Shown here: in pieces, positions 1 to 7,985 of the stretch
Position numbering within the stretch: position 1 is the first letter of the stretch
How the letters are laid out: each line of letters starts with the position of its first letter
Assembly (NCBI RefSeq): GCF_022606295.1
Contig: NZ_JAHHZS010000012.1
Coordinates: 62,001 to 126,000 of the forward strand
Length of the DNA stretch: 64,000 nucleotides
From: Arthrobacter bambusae
Lineage (GTDB): Bacteria; Actinomycetota; Actinomycetes; Actinomycetales; Micrococcaceae
Direction: 5' to 3'
Position numbers and translations under genes: made by a program
Notes under the pieces: generated by a model
What the model saw: only the letters and a program-made list of their open reading frames with translations
The model's database searches: none
What the model was told of the DNA's origin: nothing

Positions 1-612
1 CTGTCCAAAATCCAGGCGGGAACGCTCCGGCTGAGCGCAGAATCCCTGGACCTCTACGACCTGGTGAGCGACGCCATTGCCGATCTCACGCCCCTCGCCG
101 CGCAACGCGGGATCCGGCTCGACGGCGGCGGGGACCGCGAGTGCATGGCCGTCGCGGACGGCCCCAGCCTGGGAAGGGCCGTCCGGAACGTGCTGCTCAA
201 CGCGGTCATCTACAGCCGGCCCGACGGCGGGGTGCTGGTTCGCGTCGGACGCGACGGAAGCGACGCCGTCGTCGATGTCGTCGACAGCTGCGGCGGCATC
301 GACGACGGGGACCTCGCCCACGTTTTCGAGACCGGTTGGCAAAAGGACCGTTCCAGGGGAGCAGGAAAGCCCGTCGAAGGGGAAGCGCCGCGATACAGCG
401 GGGCCGGCGTAGGGCTCAGCATGGTGGCCGGCATCGTGAAGGCCCACGGGGGCACCGTCACGGTGGCGAACACAGGCGAGGGTTGCTGTTTCACGCTCCG
501 CCTTCCGTCGGGTGCCCCGGCAAGCGCATCCCGCACCGAGAGATCTCCGATACAGACAGTTCCCGCGGACACCATTCCGGCAAAGAGCCATAAACAGGCA
601 GGCACACCATGA
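1..612 (+). CDS. Sensor histidine kinase, C-terminal part (5' end outside window)
   Basis: The frame is open from the first base, so only the ATP-binding half of the kinase is present, about 203 codons. Visible are an N-box (LLNAVIYSRPDGG), a G1-like segment (DSCGGIDDGDL), an F-box region (HVFETGWQKD) and a G2 box (GAGVGLSMV), in the order expected for a HATPase_c domain. It would autophosphorylate a histidine in the missing upstream part and pass the phosphate to a response regulator, probably encoded to the left. Its stop overlaps the start of the next gene by ATGA, which suggests co-transcription with the molybdoenzyme. The signal sensed cannot be read from this fragment. The last 40 residues are low-complexity and outside the domain. 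Confidence 0.85.
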   Translation: MSKIQAGTLRLSAESLDLYDLVSDAIADLTPLAAQRGIRLDGGGDRECMAVADGPSLGRAVRNVLLNAVIYSRPDGGVLVRVGRDGSDAVVDVVDSCGGIDDGDLAHVFETGWQKDRSRGAGKPVEGEAPRYSGAGVGLSMVAGIVKAHGGTVTVANTGEGCCFTLRLPSGAPASASRTERSPIQTVPADTIPAKSHKQAGTP

Positions 613-2168
613 GCAGGACCACTTCGAAGAAAGCCAGTACCAGGACGGCCGTCCGGTGGGCGGCGGCGTGTGGCGTGGCGGCCATCGGGCTCGGGGTGGC
701 GGCCGGCGAACTGCTGGCCGGTTTCCTGAGCCCGTCCGTCTCGCCCGTCACCGCATTGGGCGGGGTAGTGATCGACGCCGTGCCGGGTTGGGCCAAGGAA
801 CTGGCCGTCAACCTCTTCGGCACGTCCGACAAATTGGCCCTGATCGTCAGCATCGCCTTGGTGACCGTAGTCCTCGCCGCGGTCGCCGGCCTCCTGGAGT
901 ATCGGCGAAAGGGAGCGGGACTGGCGCTCGCCTTGCTCGCTGGAGCAGCGGGACTGGCTGCCGTGCTGACCCGGGCCCAGGCCGCGCCCACAGCGGCGGT
1001 CGCCCCCGTCGTGGCCACCATGGTCACCATGCTTTTCCTCCGGCTCCTGATCCAGCGCCTCGAAACCTGGCGCCCCGTGCCCGAGGCGGCGGACATGCCA
1101 TTGGCCCGCCGAAGCTTCATGCAATTGTTCGGTGGAACCGCGATCGCTGCGGTCGCCGTCGGGATCGTCACGACCCTCGTGCGGAGGGCCGGAACGGTGG
1201 CATCGGACTTCCGCAACGGCTTGGCACTACCCGCCCCGGTGACTCCTCCGGAAAAGATTCCCGACGGCGCCGCGCTCACCTTGGCGGGGCTTCAGCCGCT
1301 CGTCACGCCGAACCCCGACTTCTACCGGATCGACACTGCCCTGATCCCGCCGGCCGTGAATCCGCCGGACTGGACCCTCAAAGTGACCGGCCTGGTGGAG
1401 CGCGAAGTCACCTTGGATTTCGCCACGCTGCTCACCAAACCGATGATCGAGCGCTACGTGACCATCGCTTGCGTGTCCAACGAAGTAGGCGGAGACCTGA
1501 TCGGCAACGCACTCTGGCTCGGCTGGCCGGTCCGCGAACTCCTCGCCATGGCCGGACCCAAGCCCGGGGCGGACATGGTGCTGTCCCGCAGCACGGACGG
1601 CTGGACCGCCGGAACCCCCCTCGAAGCGCTCACCGACAATCGGGACGCGCTCCTCGCCGTCGGAATGAACGGCGAACCCCTGCCGATCGAGCACGGCTTC
1701 CCCGTCCGGATGATCGTCCCCGGCCTCTACGGATATGTTTCGGCCACCAAATGGCTGACGGAACTGAAGGTCACCCGTTTCGCCGACGACCAAGGCTACT
1801 GGGTACCGCGCGGGTGGAGCGACCACGGTCCCGTCAAGACGCAGTCCCGCATCGACGTGCCCCGGGACGGCCGCTCGGTCAAGGCCGGAACGGTCCAGTT
1901 CGGCGGTGTCGCGTGGGCCCAACACCGTGGAGTTTCCAGGGTGGAGGTGCGCGTCGACCGCGGCACTTGGCAGGAAGCCAAACTCGCGCCGGGGATCTCC
2001 TCGGACACGTGGTACCAATGGCAGCTGGGACTTGAGTTGGGCGCCGGGAACCATGAAGTCCAGGTCCGTGCCACTGACTCCACGGGTACCCCGCAGCCAG
2101 AAGCCCAAACTCCCGTAGCCCCGGACGGCGCGACGGGGTTCCACACCATCCACGTCACCGCCAACTAG
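609..2168 (+). CDS. Membrane-anchored sulfite-oxidase-family molybdopterin oxidoreductase
   Basis: 519 residues. The first ~210 hold about five hydrophobic segments, the last one around FMQLFGGTAIAAVAVG, which would anchor the protein. The rest is an oxidoreductase molybdopterin-binding domain: the ACVSNEVGG segment carries the likely molybdenum ligand Cys288, and GLYGYVSATKWL and GYWVPRGWSDHGP are typical of the family. An Ig-like Mo-co dimerisation domain follows (from about residue 420, VKAGTVQFGGVAWA). The substrate is unknown: sulfite oxidase relatives act on sulfite, sulfoxides or other small molecules. It is translationally coupled to the kinase and lies directly before cofactor genes, so the locus looks like one unit making and loading a molybdoenzyme. 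The catalytic domain is probably on the outer face of the membrane (inference). Confidence 0.85.
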   Translation: MSRTTSKKASTRTAVRWAAACGVAAIGLGVAAGELLAGFLSPSVSPVTALGGVVIDAVPGWAKELAVNLFGTSDKLALIVSIALVTVVLAAVAGLLEYRRKGAGLALALLAGAAGLAAVLTRAQAAPTAAVAPVVATMVTMLFLRLLIQRLETWRPVPEAADMPLARRSFMQLFGGTAIAAVAVGIVTTLVRRAGTVASDFRNGLALPAPVTPPEKIPDGAALTLAGLQPLVTPNPDFYRIDTALIPPAVNPPDWTLKVTGLVEREVTLDFATLLTKPMIERYVTIACVSNEVGGDLIGNALWLGWPVRELLAMAGPKPGADMVLSRSTDGWTAGTPLEALTDNRDALLAVGMNGEPLPIEHGFPVRMIVPGLYGYVSATKWLTELKVTRFADDQGYWVPRGWSDHGPVKTQSRIDVPRDGRSVKAGTVQFGGVAWAQHRGVSRVEVRVDRGTWQEAKLAPGISSDTWYQWQLGLELGAGNHEVQVRATDSTGTPQPEAQTPVAPDGATGFHTIHVTAN

Positions 2169-2209
2169 GCTGTGTAGGTCTCAGCGAAAACAACCCGGGA
2201 GGAACACTC

Positions 2210-3430
2210 GTGGCACGATCCGTCGCAGCCCACCGCCAAGCCGTCCAGGATCTGCTGTCCGGGCTCGCAGGCAACGACCGCGCCGAAGAGCTGCCGCTGA
2301 TGGGGGCGCTCGGCCGGGTACTGGCCGCCGACGTCGTGGCCCCGCTCAACCTGCCGCCGTTCGCCAACTCCCAGATGGACGGTTTTGCCGTCTGCTCAGC
2401 GGATCTGGCACCGCACGCAGGGAGCGACGCCGGTGCGGAACTGACGGTCGTGGATCCCGTGCCTGCCGGCGCGGCACCGGTCCGGCTCATGCCCGGCACC
2501 GCAGCCCCGATCATGACCGGCGCCATGATGCCCGAAGGGGCGGACGCCGTCGTGCCCATCGAACAGGCAGTGCCTGATGTCTTTCCCGTCTCCGGTGTCC
2601 CATCAACCGTCCGCCTTCCCACCACGGAGCCCGGAACGTTCGTCCGCGACGCCGGGAGCGACATCACCGCCGGAACTGTCGCCTTGCGCGCGGGAACGGC
2701 CCTCGGACCCGGGCAATTGGGGCTGCTCGCCGCCCTGGGGATGACCGCCGTCGAGGTCCGCACGCCGGTGCGCGTGCTTCTGGTCACCACCGGCGATGAA
2801 GTGGTGGAACCCGGTACGTCCCTGCCGGAAGGCAAGATCTACGATTCCAACGGAACCCTGCTCGAAGCCGCCATGCTGCAGTCCGGCCTCCACGTCACGC
2901 GGACGGGAATCAGCGGCGACAATCCCACCGAGCTGCTGGCGCTCCTCCGCGGCCTGGGCGGCACCGTCGATCTCATCGTCAGCACCGGGGGCGTCAGCAA
3001 GGGCGCCTACGAAGTGGTCCGGCAGGCCATGATGGACCAGCCGGTCGAATTCGTGTCGGTGGCCATGCAACCCGGCGGCCCCCAAGGGATCGGAACGTTC
3101 GACGGCTTGCCCTTCCTGGGATTCCCGGGCAATCCCGTGAGCTGCCTCGTGTCCTTCGAGATGTTCCTTCGCCCTGCGCTCGCCGCCGTCGTCGGCAGTC
3201 CCGCATTGCGGCCGAGCCTGCGGGCCCGCCTCGCGGAGTCTTTGACCTCGCCCGCCGGCAAGCACCAGGTCCGCCGGGGCACTCTTCTTCCCGGCGGAAC
3301 GGTCAGGCTGGAAGGGGGCGCCGGCTCCCACCTCATCCATGCGCTCGCCAACTCGAACGCGCTGGTCCACGTGCCCGCAGCCGTCACGGAACTCGACGCC
3401 GGAGCGGAAGTGGAAGTATGGATGTTGTGA
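2210..3430 (+). CDS. moeA: Molybdopterin molybdenumtransferase MoeA
   Basis: 406 residues, the usual MoeA length. MoeA inserts molybdate into adenylated molybdopterin in the last step of molybdenum cofactor synthesis, in the cytoplasm. Family signatures are present in order: NSQMDGFAV near residue 60, [11 protein letters not shown] and YDSNGTLL in the MoCF-like core, [11 protein letters not shown], and the loop [13 protein letters not shown] start is chosen because GGGAGGA lies 7 bases upstream and the N-terminal fits the family. The 41-base gap from the molybdoenzyme gene and the overlap with moaC support a single operon. Confidence 0.95.
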   Translation: MARSVAAHRQAVQDLLSGLAGNDRAEELPLMGALGRVLAADVVAPLNLPPFANSQMDGFAVCSADLAPHAGSDAGAELTVVDPVPAGAAPVRLMPGTAAPIMTGAMMPEGADAVVPIEQAVPDVFPVSGVPSTVRLPTTEPGTFVRDAGSDITAGTVALRAGTALGPGQLGLLAALGMTAVEVRTPVRVLLVTTGDEVVEPGTSLPEGKIYDSNGTLLEAAMLQSGLHVTRTGISGDNPTELLALLRGLGGTVDLIVSTGGVSKGAYEVVRQAMMDQPVEFVSVAMQPGGPQGIGTFDGLPFLGFPGNPVSCLVSFEMFLRPALAAVVGSPALRPSLRARLAESLTSPAGKHQVRRGTLLPGGTVRLEGGAGSHLIHALANSNALVHVPAAVTELDAGAEVEVWML

Positions 3431-3963
3431 ATGACACTCCAGAACCCGCCGGCATCGGCGGCGCGCTTACGCATCTGCGCCAGGACGGAACAGCCCAAAT
3501 GGTCGATGTCTCCGACAAGGCCGTGACCACTCGGGAGGCAACCGCCACAGCCACCGTCCACAGCACGTCCGAGGTACTTGCCCTGCTCGGAGCGGGTGAG
3601 CTTCCGAAAGGCGACGCCCTTGCCGTAGCGCGCGTCGCCGGCATCATGGCAGCCAAGAAGACGCCCGAACTCATCCCGCTGTGCCACCCGCTGCCGATTT
3701 CCAAGGTCACCGTGGACTTCGAACTCGGCCCGGACGCGGTGGTTGTCCTGGCAACGGTGAAGACCCGGGGCGTCACGGGCGTGGAAATGGAAGCCTTGAC
3801 TGCGGCATCGGTGGCCGCCTTGAGCGTCTACGACATGATCAAGGCAGTGGACAAGCACGCGGTCATCAGCGGCATCCAAGTGCTGGCCAAGAGCGGCGGA
3901 AAGAGCGGCGACTGGGCCGTTCCCGCCTCCTCCAGTGCCCCTGGCGAAGGAGTACGCGCATGA
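3418..3963 (+). CDS. moaC: Cyclic pyranopterin monophosphate synthase MoaC
   Basis: 181 residues. MoaC converts the MoaA product to cyclic pyranopterin monophosphate in early molybdenum cofactor synthesis. The opening [18 protein letters not shown] and the core [31 protein letters not shown] and YDMIKAVDK are family hallmarks, with the catalytic lysine expected in the last one. The ATG at 3418 overlaps the end of moeA by 13 bases. An in-frame GTG at 3427, forming a GTGA junction with the moeA stop, is the alternative start. The partner MoaA is not in this window. Confidence 0.95.
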   Translation: MDVVNDTPEPAGIGGALTHLRQDGTAQMVDVSDKAVTTREATATATVHSTSEVLALLGAGELPKGDALAVARVAGIMAAKKTPELIPLCHPLPISKVTVDFELGPDAVVVLATVKTRGVTGVEMEALTAASVAALSVYDMIKAVDKHAVISGIQVLAKSGGKSGDWAVPASSSAPGEGVRA

Positions 3964-4460
3964 ACGCCTGCGAACCGGGCCGCGGCCCGCGGAAGGCCGG
4001 CGTCGTCATTGCGTCCAACCGCGCGGCGGCCGGAATCTACGAGGACAAGACCGGCCCGGTGATCCTGGACTGGTTGGTCGAACATGGCTACGAGACCTTT
4101 CCGGTCATGGTGGTGCCGGATGGTGAGCCCGTCGGTGCCGCCATCCGCGCCCTGCTGACCCAGGAACCTGCCGTCGTCATTACGAGCGGCGGCACGGGGC
4201 TGAGCCCCGACGATCTCACTCCGGAAGTGACGCTGCCTTTGTTGGACCGCGAAATTCCGGGCCTCATGGAAGGCATCCGCCGAGCCGGAGCTGCCAAGAC
4301 TCCCATGGCAATGCTGAGCCGGGGCCATGCAGGCGCAGCCGGCAAGACGTTCATCGTGAATCTGCCGGGTTCACCGAAAGGCGTGATGGACGGCCTCGCC
4401 GTTCTTGATCCCGTCATCGCCCACCTTTGCGATCAGTTGGAGGGAAGCCATGACCACTGA
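3960..4460 (+). CDS. MogA/MoaB family molybdenum cofactor protein
   Basis: 166 residues with the MoCF-binding fold. It probably adenylates molybdopterin before molybdenum insertion. The motifs [15 protein letters not shown] and [14 protein letters not shown] are the conserved substrate-binding loops of the family. It starts at the ATG of an ATGA junction with moaC, so translation is coupled. MogA and MoaB cannot be separated safely by eye; a stand-alone MoCF protein next to moeA and moaC is the normal actinobacterial arrangement. Confidence 0.9.
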   Translation: MNACEPGRGPRKAGVVIASNRAAAGIYEDKTGPVILDWLVEHGYETFPVMVVPDGEPVGAAIRALLTQEPAVVITSGGTGLSPDDLTPEVTLPLLDREIPGLMEGIRRAGAAKTPMAMLSRGHAGAAGKTFIVNLPGSPKGVMDGLAVLDPVIAHLCDQLEGSHDH

Positions 4461-4905
4461 AACCGACTTCGAAATCATCAGCGCGATCCTCAGCGCAGAG
4501 CCGATTTCCGTGGACCAGGCCATAGCAGCCGTGGAGTCGGATACCGCGGGAGCGGTAGTGAGCTTCAGCGGTGTGGTCCGGAACCACGACGGCGGCAAGC
4601 CCGTCGACAGGCTCAGCTACAGCGCCCACCCCACTGCGCAGCAGGTCATGGCCGACGTCGTCGCGAAGCTCGTGGCGGAACACTCGGGAGAAGCTGCCCG
4701 GCCGGTCCGTATCTGGGCAGCACACAGGATCGGCATGCTGGAGATTGGCGAACCCGCGCTGGTCTGCGCCGTTGCCGCAGCACACCGCGGACAAGCCTTC
4801 GCCGTGTGCTCGGAGCTTGTGGACAGGATCAAGGCCCACGTGCCTATCTGGAAGGAACAGTTCTTCAGCGACGGCACGGTCGAGTGGGTCGGGGCAGGGG
4901 AGTAG
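4450..4905 (+). CDS. moaE: Molybdopterin synthase catalytic subunit MoaE
   Basis: 151 residues. MoaE is the large subunit of molybdopterin synthase, which puts the two dithiolene sulfurs on cyclic pyranopterin monophosphate using thiocarboxylated MoaD. RIGMLEIGEPALVCAVAAAH and AHVPIWKEQFF (with the catalytic lysine) are the standard motifs. The ATG at 4450 follows GGAGGGAAGCC, a good ribosome binding site, and overlaps mogA by 11 bases. No moaD is seen next to it, so the small subunit must be encoded elsewhere. Confidence 0.93.
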   Translation: MTTETDFEIISAILSAEPISVDQAIAAVESDTAGAVVSFSGVVRNHDGGKPVDRLSYSAHPTAQQVMADVVAKLVAEHSGEAARPVRIWAAHRIGMLEIGEPALVCAVAAAHRGQAFAVCSELVDRIKAHVPIWKEQFFSDGTVEWVGAGE

Positions 4906-4950
4906 CCGAGGGCTTCCCGTCGACTCCACGTTGGAGTGTGCGCGGCCCGG

Positions 4951-4963
4951 TAGGGTTAAGGGC
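4951..4963 (+). promoter_or_regulatory. Leaderless -10 box of dapB
   Basis: TAGGGT at 4951-4956 lies 7 bases before the dapB ATG and no Shine-Dalgarno sequence is present. This spacing puts the transcription start at the start codon. Inferred from spacing only. Confidence 0.6.
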
Positions 4964-5722
4964 ATGACCGAACAACTTGCTGTCGCCGTGCTGGGCGCCC
5001 AGGGGCGCATGGGTATCGAAGCCGTCAAAGCGGTGGAGGCAGCCGCCGACATGAAGCTCGTCGCGGCGCTCGGCCGCGGCGATTCCCTTGATACCCTGCT
5101 CGACGCCGGTGCGAAATATATCGTCGACCTCACCGTTCCGGACAGCACCGAAGCGAACGTCCGCTTCGCCGTCGAACACGGCATGCATGCCGTCGTGGGC
5201 ACCACCGGCTGGGACGCCGCACGGCTCGCGGCCTTGCGCGGCCTGCTTTCCGCGAACCCGGAGTCGGGTGTCCTCATCGCCCCCAACTTCGCGCTCGGAT
5301 CCGTCCTCGCCTCGGCCTTCGCCGCCACGGCCTCCAAGTATTTCGAATCGGTGGAAATCATCGAGCTGCACCACCCGGACAAGGTGGACGCTCCCTCGGG
5401 CACAGCCGTCCGCACGGCCCAGCTCATTGCCGCCGCCCGCGAAGATGCCGGCGTCCCGGCAAGCCCCGACGCCACGAACAGCGCCCTTGCCGGTGCCCGC
5501 GGTTGCGAGGTAGACGGAGTCCGGGTCCACAGCGTCCGTTTGCGTGGACTCGTGGCACACCAGGAAGTGCTCCTCGGCGGTCCGGGAGAGCAACTGACCA
5601 TCCGCCACGATTCCTTCGACCGGGCGGCCTTCATGCCCGGCGTCTTGCTGGGACTGCGCAATGTGGCGTCCCACCCCGGGCTGACCGTCGGCCTGGACGG
5701 CTATCTGGACCTGGGGCTGTAG
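4964..5722 (+). CDS. dapB: 4-hydroxy-tetrahydrodipicolinate reductase DapB
   Basis: 252 residues. DapB reduces hydroxy-tetrahydrodipicolinate with NAD(P)H on the way to diaminopimelate and lysine. The nucleotide-binding loop VLGAQGRMG is at the N-terminus, and the catalytic/substrate loop ELHHPDKVDAPSGTA (His pair, Lys, then SGTA) is near residue 140. The start is fixed by the family alignment and by the TAGGGT box 7 bases upstream. dapA lies 1.3 kb downstream rather than adjacent, separated by a small membrane gene and two decayed genes. Confidence 0.96.
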   Translation: MTEQLAVAVLGAQGRMGIEAVKAVEAAADMKLVAALGRGDSLDTLLDAGAKYIVDLTVPDSTEANVRFAVEHGMHAVVGTTGWDAARLAALRGLLSANPESGVLIAPNFALGSVLASAFAATASKYFESVEIIELHHPDKVDAPSGTAVRTAQLIAAAREDAGVPASPDATNSALAGARGCEVDGVRVHSVRLRGLVAHQEVLLGGPGEQLTIRHDSFDRAAFMPGVLLGLRNVASHPGLTVGLDGYLDLGL

Positions 5723-5726
5723 GCGC

Positions 5727-6215
5727 ATGGGCTCGCTCTGGAACGCATTCAAGGAAAACCGCACCAAGATCTGGGTGGGCGCCGTCACCCTGTTGCTGGT
5801 TCTCTACCTCGTGGTCACTTTCGAACGCTCGATCCTGCTGCTCGGTGACGCGAACCTGGTTGCCAAGGGAATCGGCGCCGCCTATCTGGTGCTTCCCGTC
5901 ATTGGAGCGTGGGCGCTGATCCGCGAGCTTGTCTTCGGTGCGCGCACCGAGAAGATGGCCAAGGTGCTCGAAGCCGAGGGCGGGCTGCCGGTGGACAACC
6001 TGCCCCGGACACCCGGGGGCCGCATTGTGCGTGCCGCGGCGGACGCCGAGTTTGAGAAGTACCGCGTGGAGGCCGAGGCCGCCCCGGAGGACTGGCGTTC
6101 CTGGTTCCGGCTCAGCTGCGCGTATGACGCCGCCGGCGACCGGAAGCGCGCGAGGGAATCGATGCGCGACGCCGTCCGTCTCTTCCGCACCGAGCCCACC
6201 GCCGCGGAGCGGTAG
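5727..6215 (+). CDS. Small membrane protein with a TPR-like tail
   Basis: 162 residues. Two hydrophobic segments (about residues 15-33, VGAVTLLLVLYLVVTF, and 50-68, AAYLVLPVIGAWALI) are followed by a soluble tail. The tail segment WRSWFRLSCAYDAAGDRKRARESM looks like one tetratricopeptide helix pair. It begins 4 bases after dapB and is probably co-transcribed. Similar membrane/TPR proteins sit next to dapB in related actinobacteria, as far as I recall. No enzymatic function can be assigned. Confidence 0.75.
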   Translation: MGSLWNAFKENRTKIWVGAVTLLLVLYLVVTFERSILLLGDANLVAKGIGAAYLVLPVIGAWALIRELVFGARTEKMAKVLEAEGGLPVDNLPRTPGGRIVRAAADAEFEKYRVEAEAAPEDWRSWFRLSCAYDAAGDRKRARESMRDAVRLFRTEPTAAER

Positions 6216-6245
6216 CGGCTGGCGGCTCGAAGCAAACGGCTTGTG

Positions 6246-6263
6246 TTCGAATATATGTTCGAA
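6246..6263 (+). promoter_or_regulatory. LexA (SOS) box upstream of the truncated DUF222 gene
   Basis: TTCGAATATATGTTCGAA is a near-palindrome of the actinobacterial SOS type (TCGAAC-N4-GTTCGA). The identical 18-mer occurs at 41908-41925, and close variants precede recA and lexA. It directly abuts the -10-like TACCAT, so LexA bound here would block RNA polymerase. Confidence 0.8.
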
Positions 6264-6275
6264 TACCATGGCTGC
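6264..6275 (+). promoter_or_regulatory. Leaderless -10 box (TACCAT) of the DUF222 remnant
   Basis: TACCAT at 6264-6269 lies 6 bases before the ATG at 6276 and touches the LexA box. The promoter looks intact although the gene behind it is truncated. Confidence 0.5.
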
Positions 6276-6683
6276 ATGAACGATCCCTCGAAGCGGCCGA
6301 ACGGCTATCCCCAAGGCCTGGACGGGCCCATGAAGGCGATGAGCCCGGGCGTCGTCGATTTCCTCTTCCGGCAGCTTGTGGCGGGGGAGCCTCCTGAAGA
6401 CGTGGAGTGGCGTCGCGAGGGAACGGTTCTGGGCGAACAGCAACCGGGTGCCGAACTCGCCCGGCGGCTCGCGGAGACCGACCTTGAATCATTGACCCCC
6501 GTCGAATTGTTCGACTATGTGCGGGCTGCCCAGCGGCTCGGGGCGTGGGCGGACCGCTTGCGCGAGTCGGCGGTTGCCCGATATTGCTCACCGGAGACAG
6601 CCGCGAAGCCCGGAGGCCAGTATCCGGGCAACTCGGCGACGTTCGGGGGCGGCCGCTCCGGCTGCCAAAGCGGCCCCGCCTAA
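6276..6683 (+). pseudogene. Truncated DUF222 (13E12-family) HNH-endonuclease-like gene
   Basis: The 135-residue product matches only the N-terminal end of DUF222/HNH proteins. The diagnostic stretch is LTPVELFDYVRAAQRLGAWA followed by RLRESAVARY. Full members are usually 400 residues or more and end in an HNH nuclease domain, which is missing here. After about residue 110 the sequence becomes low-complexity (GNSATFGGGRSGCQSGPA) and stops, so the 3' part has been lost. The start is the ATG placed 6 bases behind TACCAT. In M. tuberculosis several 13E12-family genes are reported to be LexA-regulated, which fits the SOS box here. Whether the short product is made or does anything is unknown. Confidence 0.6.
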
Positions 6684-6694
6684 AGGCGCTGATC

Positions 6695-6706
6695 TAGGAT
6701 AGCTGG
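6695..6706 (+). promoter_or_regulatory. Leaderless -10 box of the nitrilase-family remnant
   Basis: TAGGAT at 6695-6700 is 6 bases before the GTG at 6707. The promoter has survived although the gene is internally deleted. Confidence 0.5.
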
Positions 6707-6982
6707 GTGAATTCCGCCCTGACAGTTGCCGCCATTCAATACGAAGCGCTCGACGGCGGTGTGCCCGCCAACGTGCCGGAACACGCGCGCCTTATCGAGG
6801 ATGCCCATTCGCGGGGCGGCCGCCTTGTCGTCTTCCCGGAGTTGTCGCTGACAGGCTATGACCTCGAGCTGTACGGCGCCGAGGAAGCCTGGGTGACCCA
6901 AGGGGATCCGAGGCCGAGGCGGGAGCGGACCTCTATGCCGTCTCCGCCGTCTACGTATGAGGCCTTGCTCCCATTTCGCTGA
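6707..6982 (+). pseudogene. Carbon-nitrogen hydrolase (nitrilase family) remnant
   Basis: The first ~65 residues are a clear carbon-nitrogen hydrolase N-terminus: LTVAAIQYEA, then GGRLVVFPELSLTGYDLEL, which carries the catalytic Glu of the FPELSLTGY motif. After AWVTQGDPR the frame turns into unrelated low-complexity residues and stops at 6982. In the next frame, across the same bases, EAGADLYAVSAVY can be read and ends in TGA at about 6958. That looks like a distal piece of such an enzyme. The simplest reading is an internal deletion that fused the beginning to a late segment out of frame. The catalytic Lys and Cys regions are absent, so the enzyme is dead. Confidence 0.6.
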
Positions 6983-7033
6983 ATTTGACGACCATCACGC
7001 GGGCCCCATTCTCCCAACCCGTGGCCGACAGGG

Positions 7034-7046
7034 TAACGTTTTTCAT
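7034..7046 (+). promoter_or_regulatory. Leaderless -10 box of dapA
   Basis: TAACGT at 7034-7039 is 7 bases before the dapA ATG and there is no Shine-Dalgarno sequence. Confidence 0.55.
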
Positions 7047-7958
7047 ATGTCTGACTCTCGTGCGAACGTTCCTGCTCTCGGTACCCTTCTGACCGCCATG
7101 GTCACCCCGTTCACCAAGGACGGCGAAGTTGACTACAAGCAGGCAGCTGAATTGGCAGTCAAGCTCGTCGACGACGGCTGCGATGGCCTGGTCGTCACCG
7201 GAACAACCGGGGAGACATCAACCCTCACCGACGAGGAAAACCTCGGCATGTTCCGCGCTGTGAAGGAAGCTGTGGGCGGTCGCGCGGCAATCATCGCGGG
7301 CACGGGAACCAATGACACCGCGCACTCGGTGCACCTCTCCCAGGAAGCCGCGAAGCTCGGCGTCGACGGACTCCTGATCGTCACCCCGTACTACAACAAG
7401 CCAAGCCAAGCCGGGGTCCGGGCGCACTTCGAGACCATTGCGTCCGCAACCGAGCTTCCCGTCATGCTCTACGACATTCCCGGGCGCTCCTCCATCCAGA
7501 TCGCACCGGAGACCATGATCGGCCTCGCGTCGCACCCCAACATCGTCGCCGTCAAGGATGCCAAAGCCGACTTCGCCGCGGCAACGCGCGTTATGGCAGA
7601 AACCGACCTCCTTTTCTACTCGGGCGACGACGGCCTCACCCTCCAGTGGATGGCCATGGGCGCGGTGGGCCTGATTGGCGTTACCACCCATGTCGTCACC
7701 CGCCGTTTCCGTGAGCTGATCGACGCCATCAACGCGAACGACCTCGGTACGGCGCGCAAGATCAACTTCGAACTCGAGCCCGTGGTCCGCGCAACCATGA
7801 CCCGGGTCCAAGGCGCCGTCGCCGCCAAGCAAATTCTTAAATGGCAGGGAGTCCTGCCCAACTCGGTTGTCCGTTTGCCCCTCGTGGAGCCGGACGCCGC
7901 CGAGATCGCAATCATCCGCGAGGACTTGGCGGAAGCTGGAATGGACTTCACTGTCTAG
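7047..7958 (+). CDS. dapA: 4-hydroxy-tetrahydrodipicolinate synthase DapA
   Basis: 303 residues. DapA condenses pyruvate with aspartate semialdehyde, the first committed step of diaminopimelate/lysine synthesis. GTTGETSTL near residue 50, the TPYYNKP loop with the catalytic Tyr, and VAVKDAKADF with the Schiff-base Lys170 are all present. The ATG at 7047 is chosen over in-frame upstream starts because TAACGT lies exactly 7 bases before it and the N-terminus then matches the family. Confidence 0.97.
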   Translation: MSDSRANVPALGTLLTAMVTPFTKDGEVDYKQAAELAVKLVDDGCDGLVVTGTTGETSTLTDEENLGMFRAVKEAVGGRAAIIAGTGTNDTAHSVHLSQEAAKLGVDGLLIVTPYYNKPSQAGVRAHFETIASATELPVMLYDIPGRSSIQIAPETMIGLASHPNIVAVKDAKADFAAATRVMAETDLLFYSGDDGLTLQWMAMGAVGLIGVTTHVVTRRFRELIDAINANDLGTARKINFELEPVVRATMTRVQGAVAAKQILKWQGVLPNSVVRLPLVEPDAAEIAIIREDLAEAGMDFTV

Positions 7959-7985
7959 GACGATTCCGCCGGAAAGTAGCGCATT

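Noticed and set aside
512-2035. A 507-codon alternative frame within the molybdoenzyme gene
   Set aside because: The translation is Arg/Pro/Gly-rich, as expected for an out-of-frame reading of GC-rich DNA. The real frame has conserved catalytic residues.
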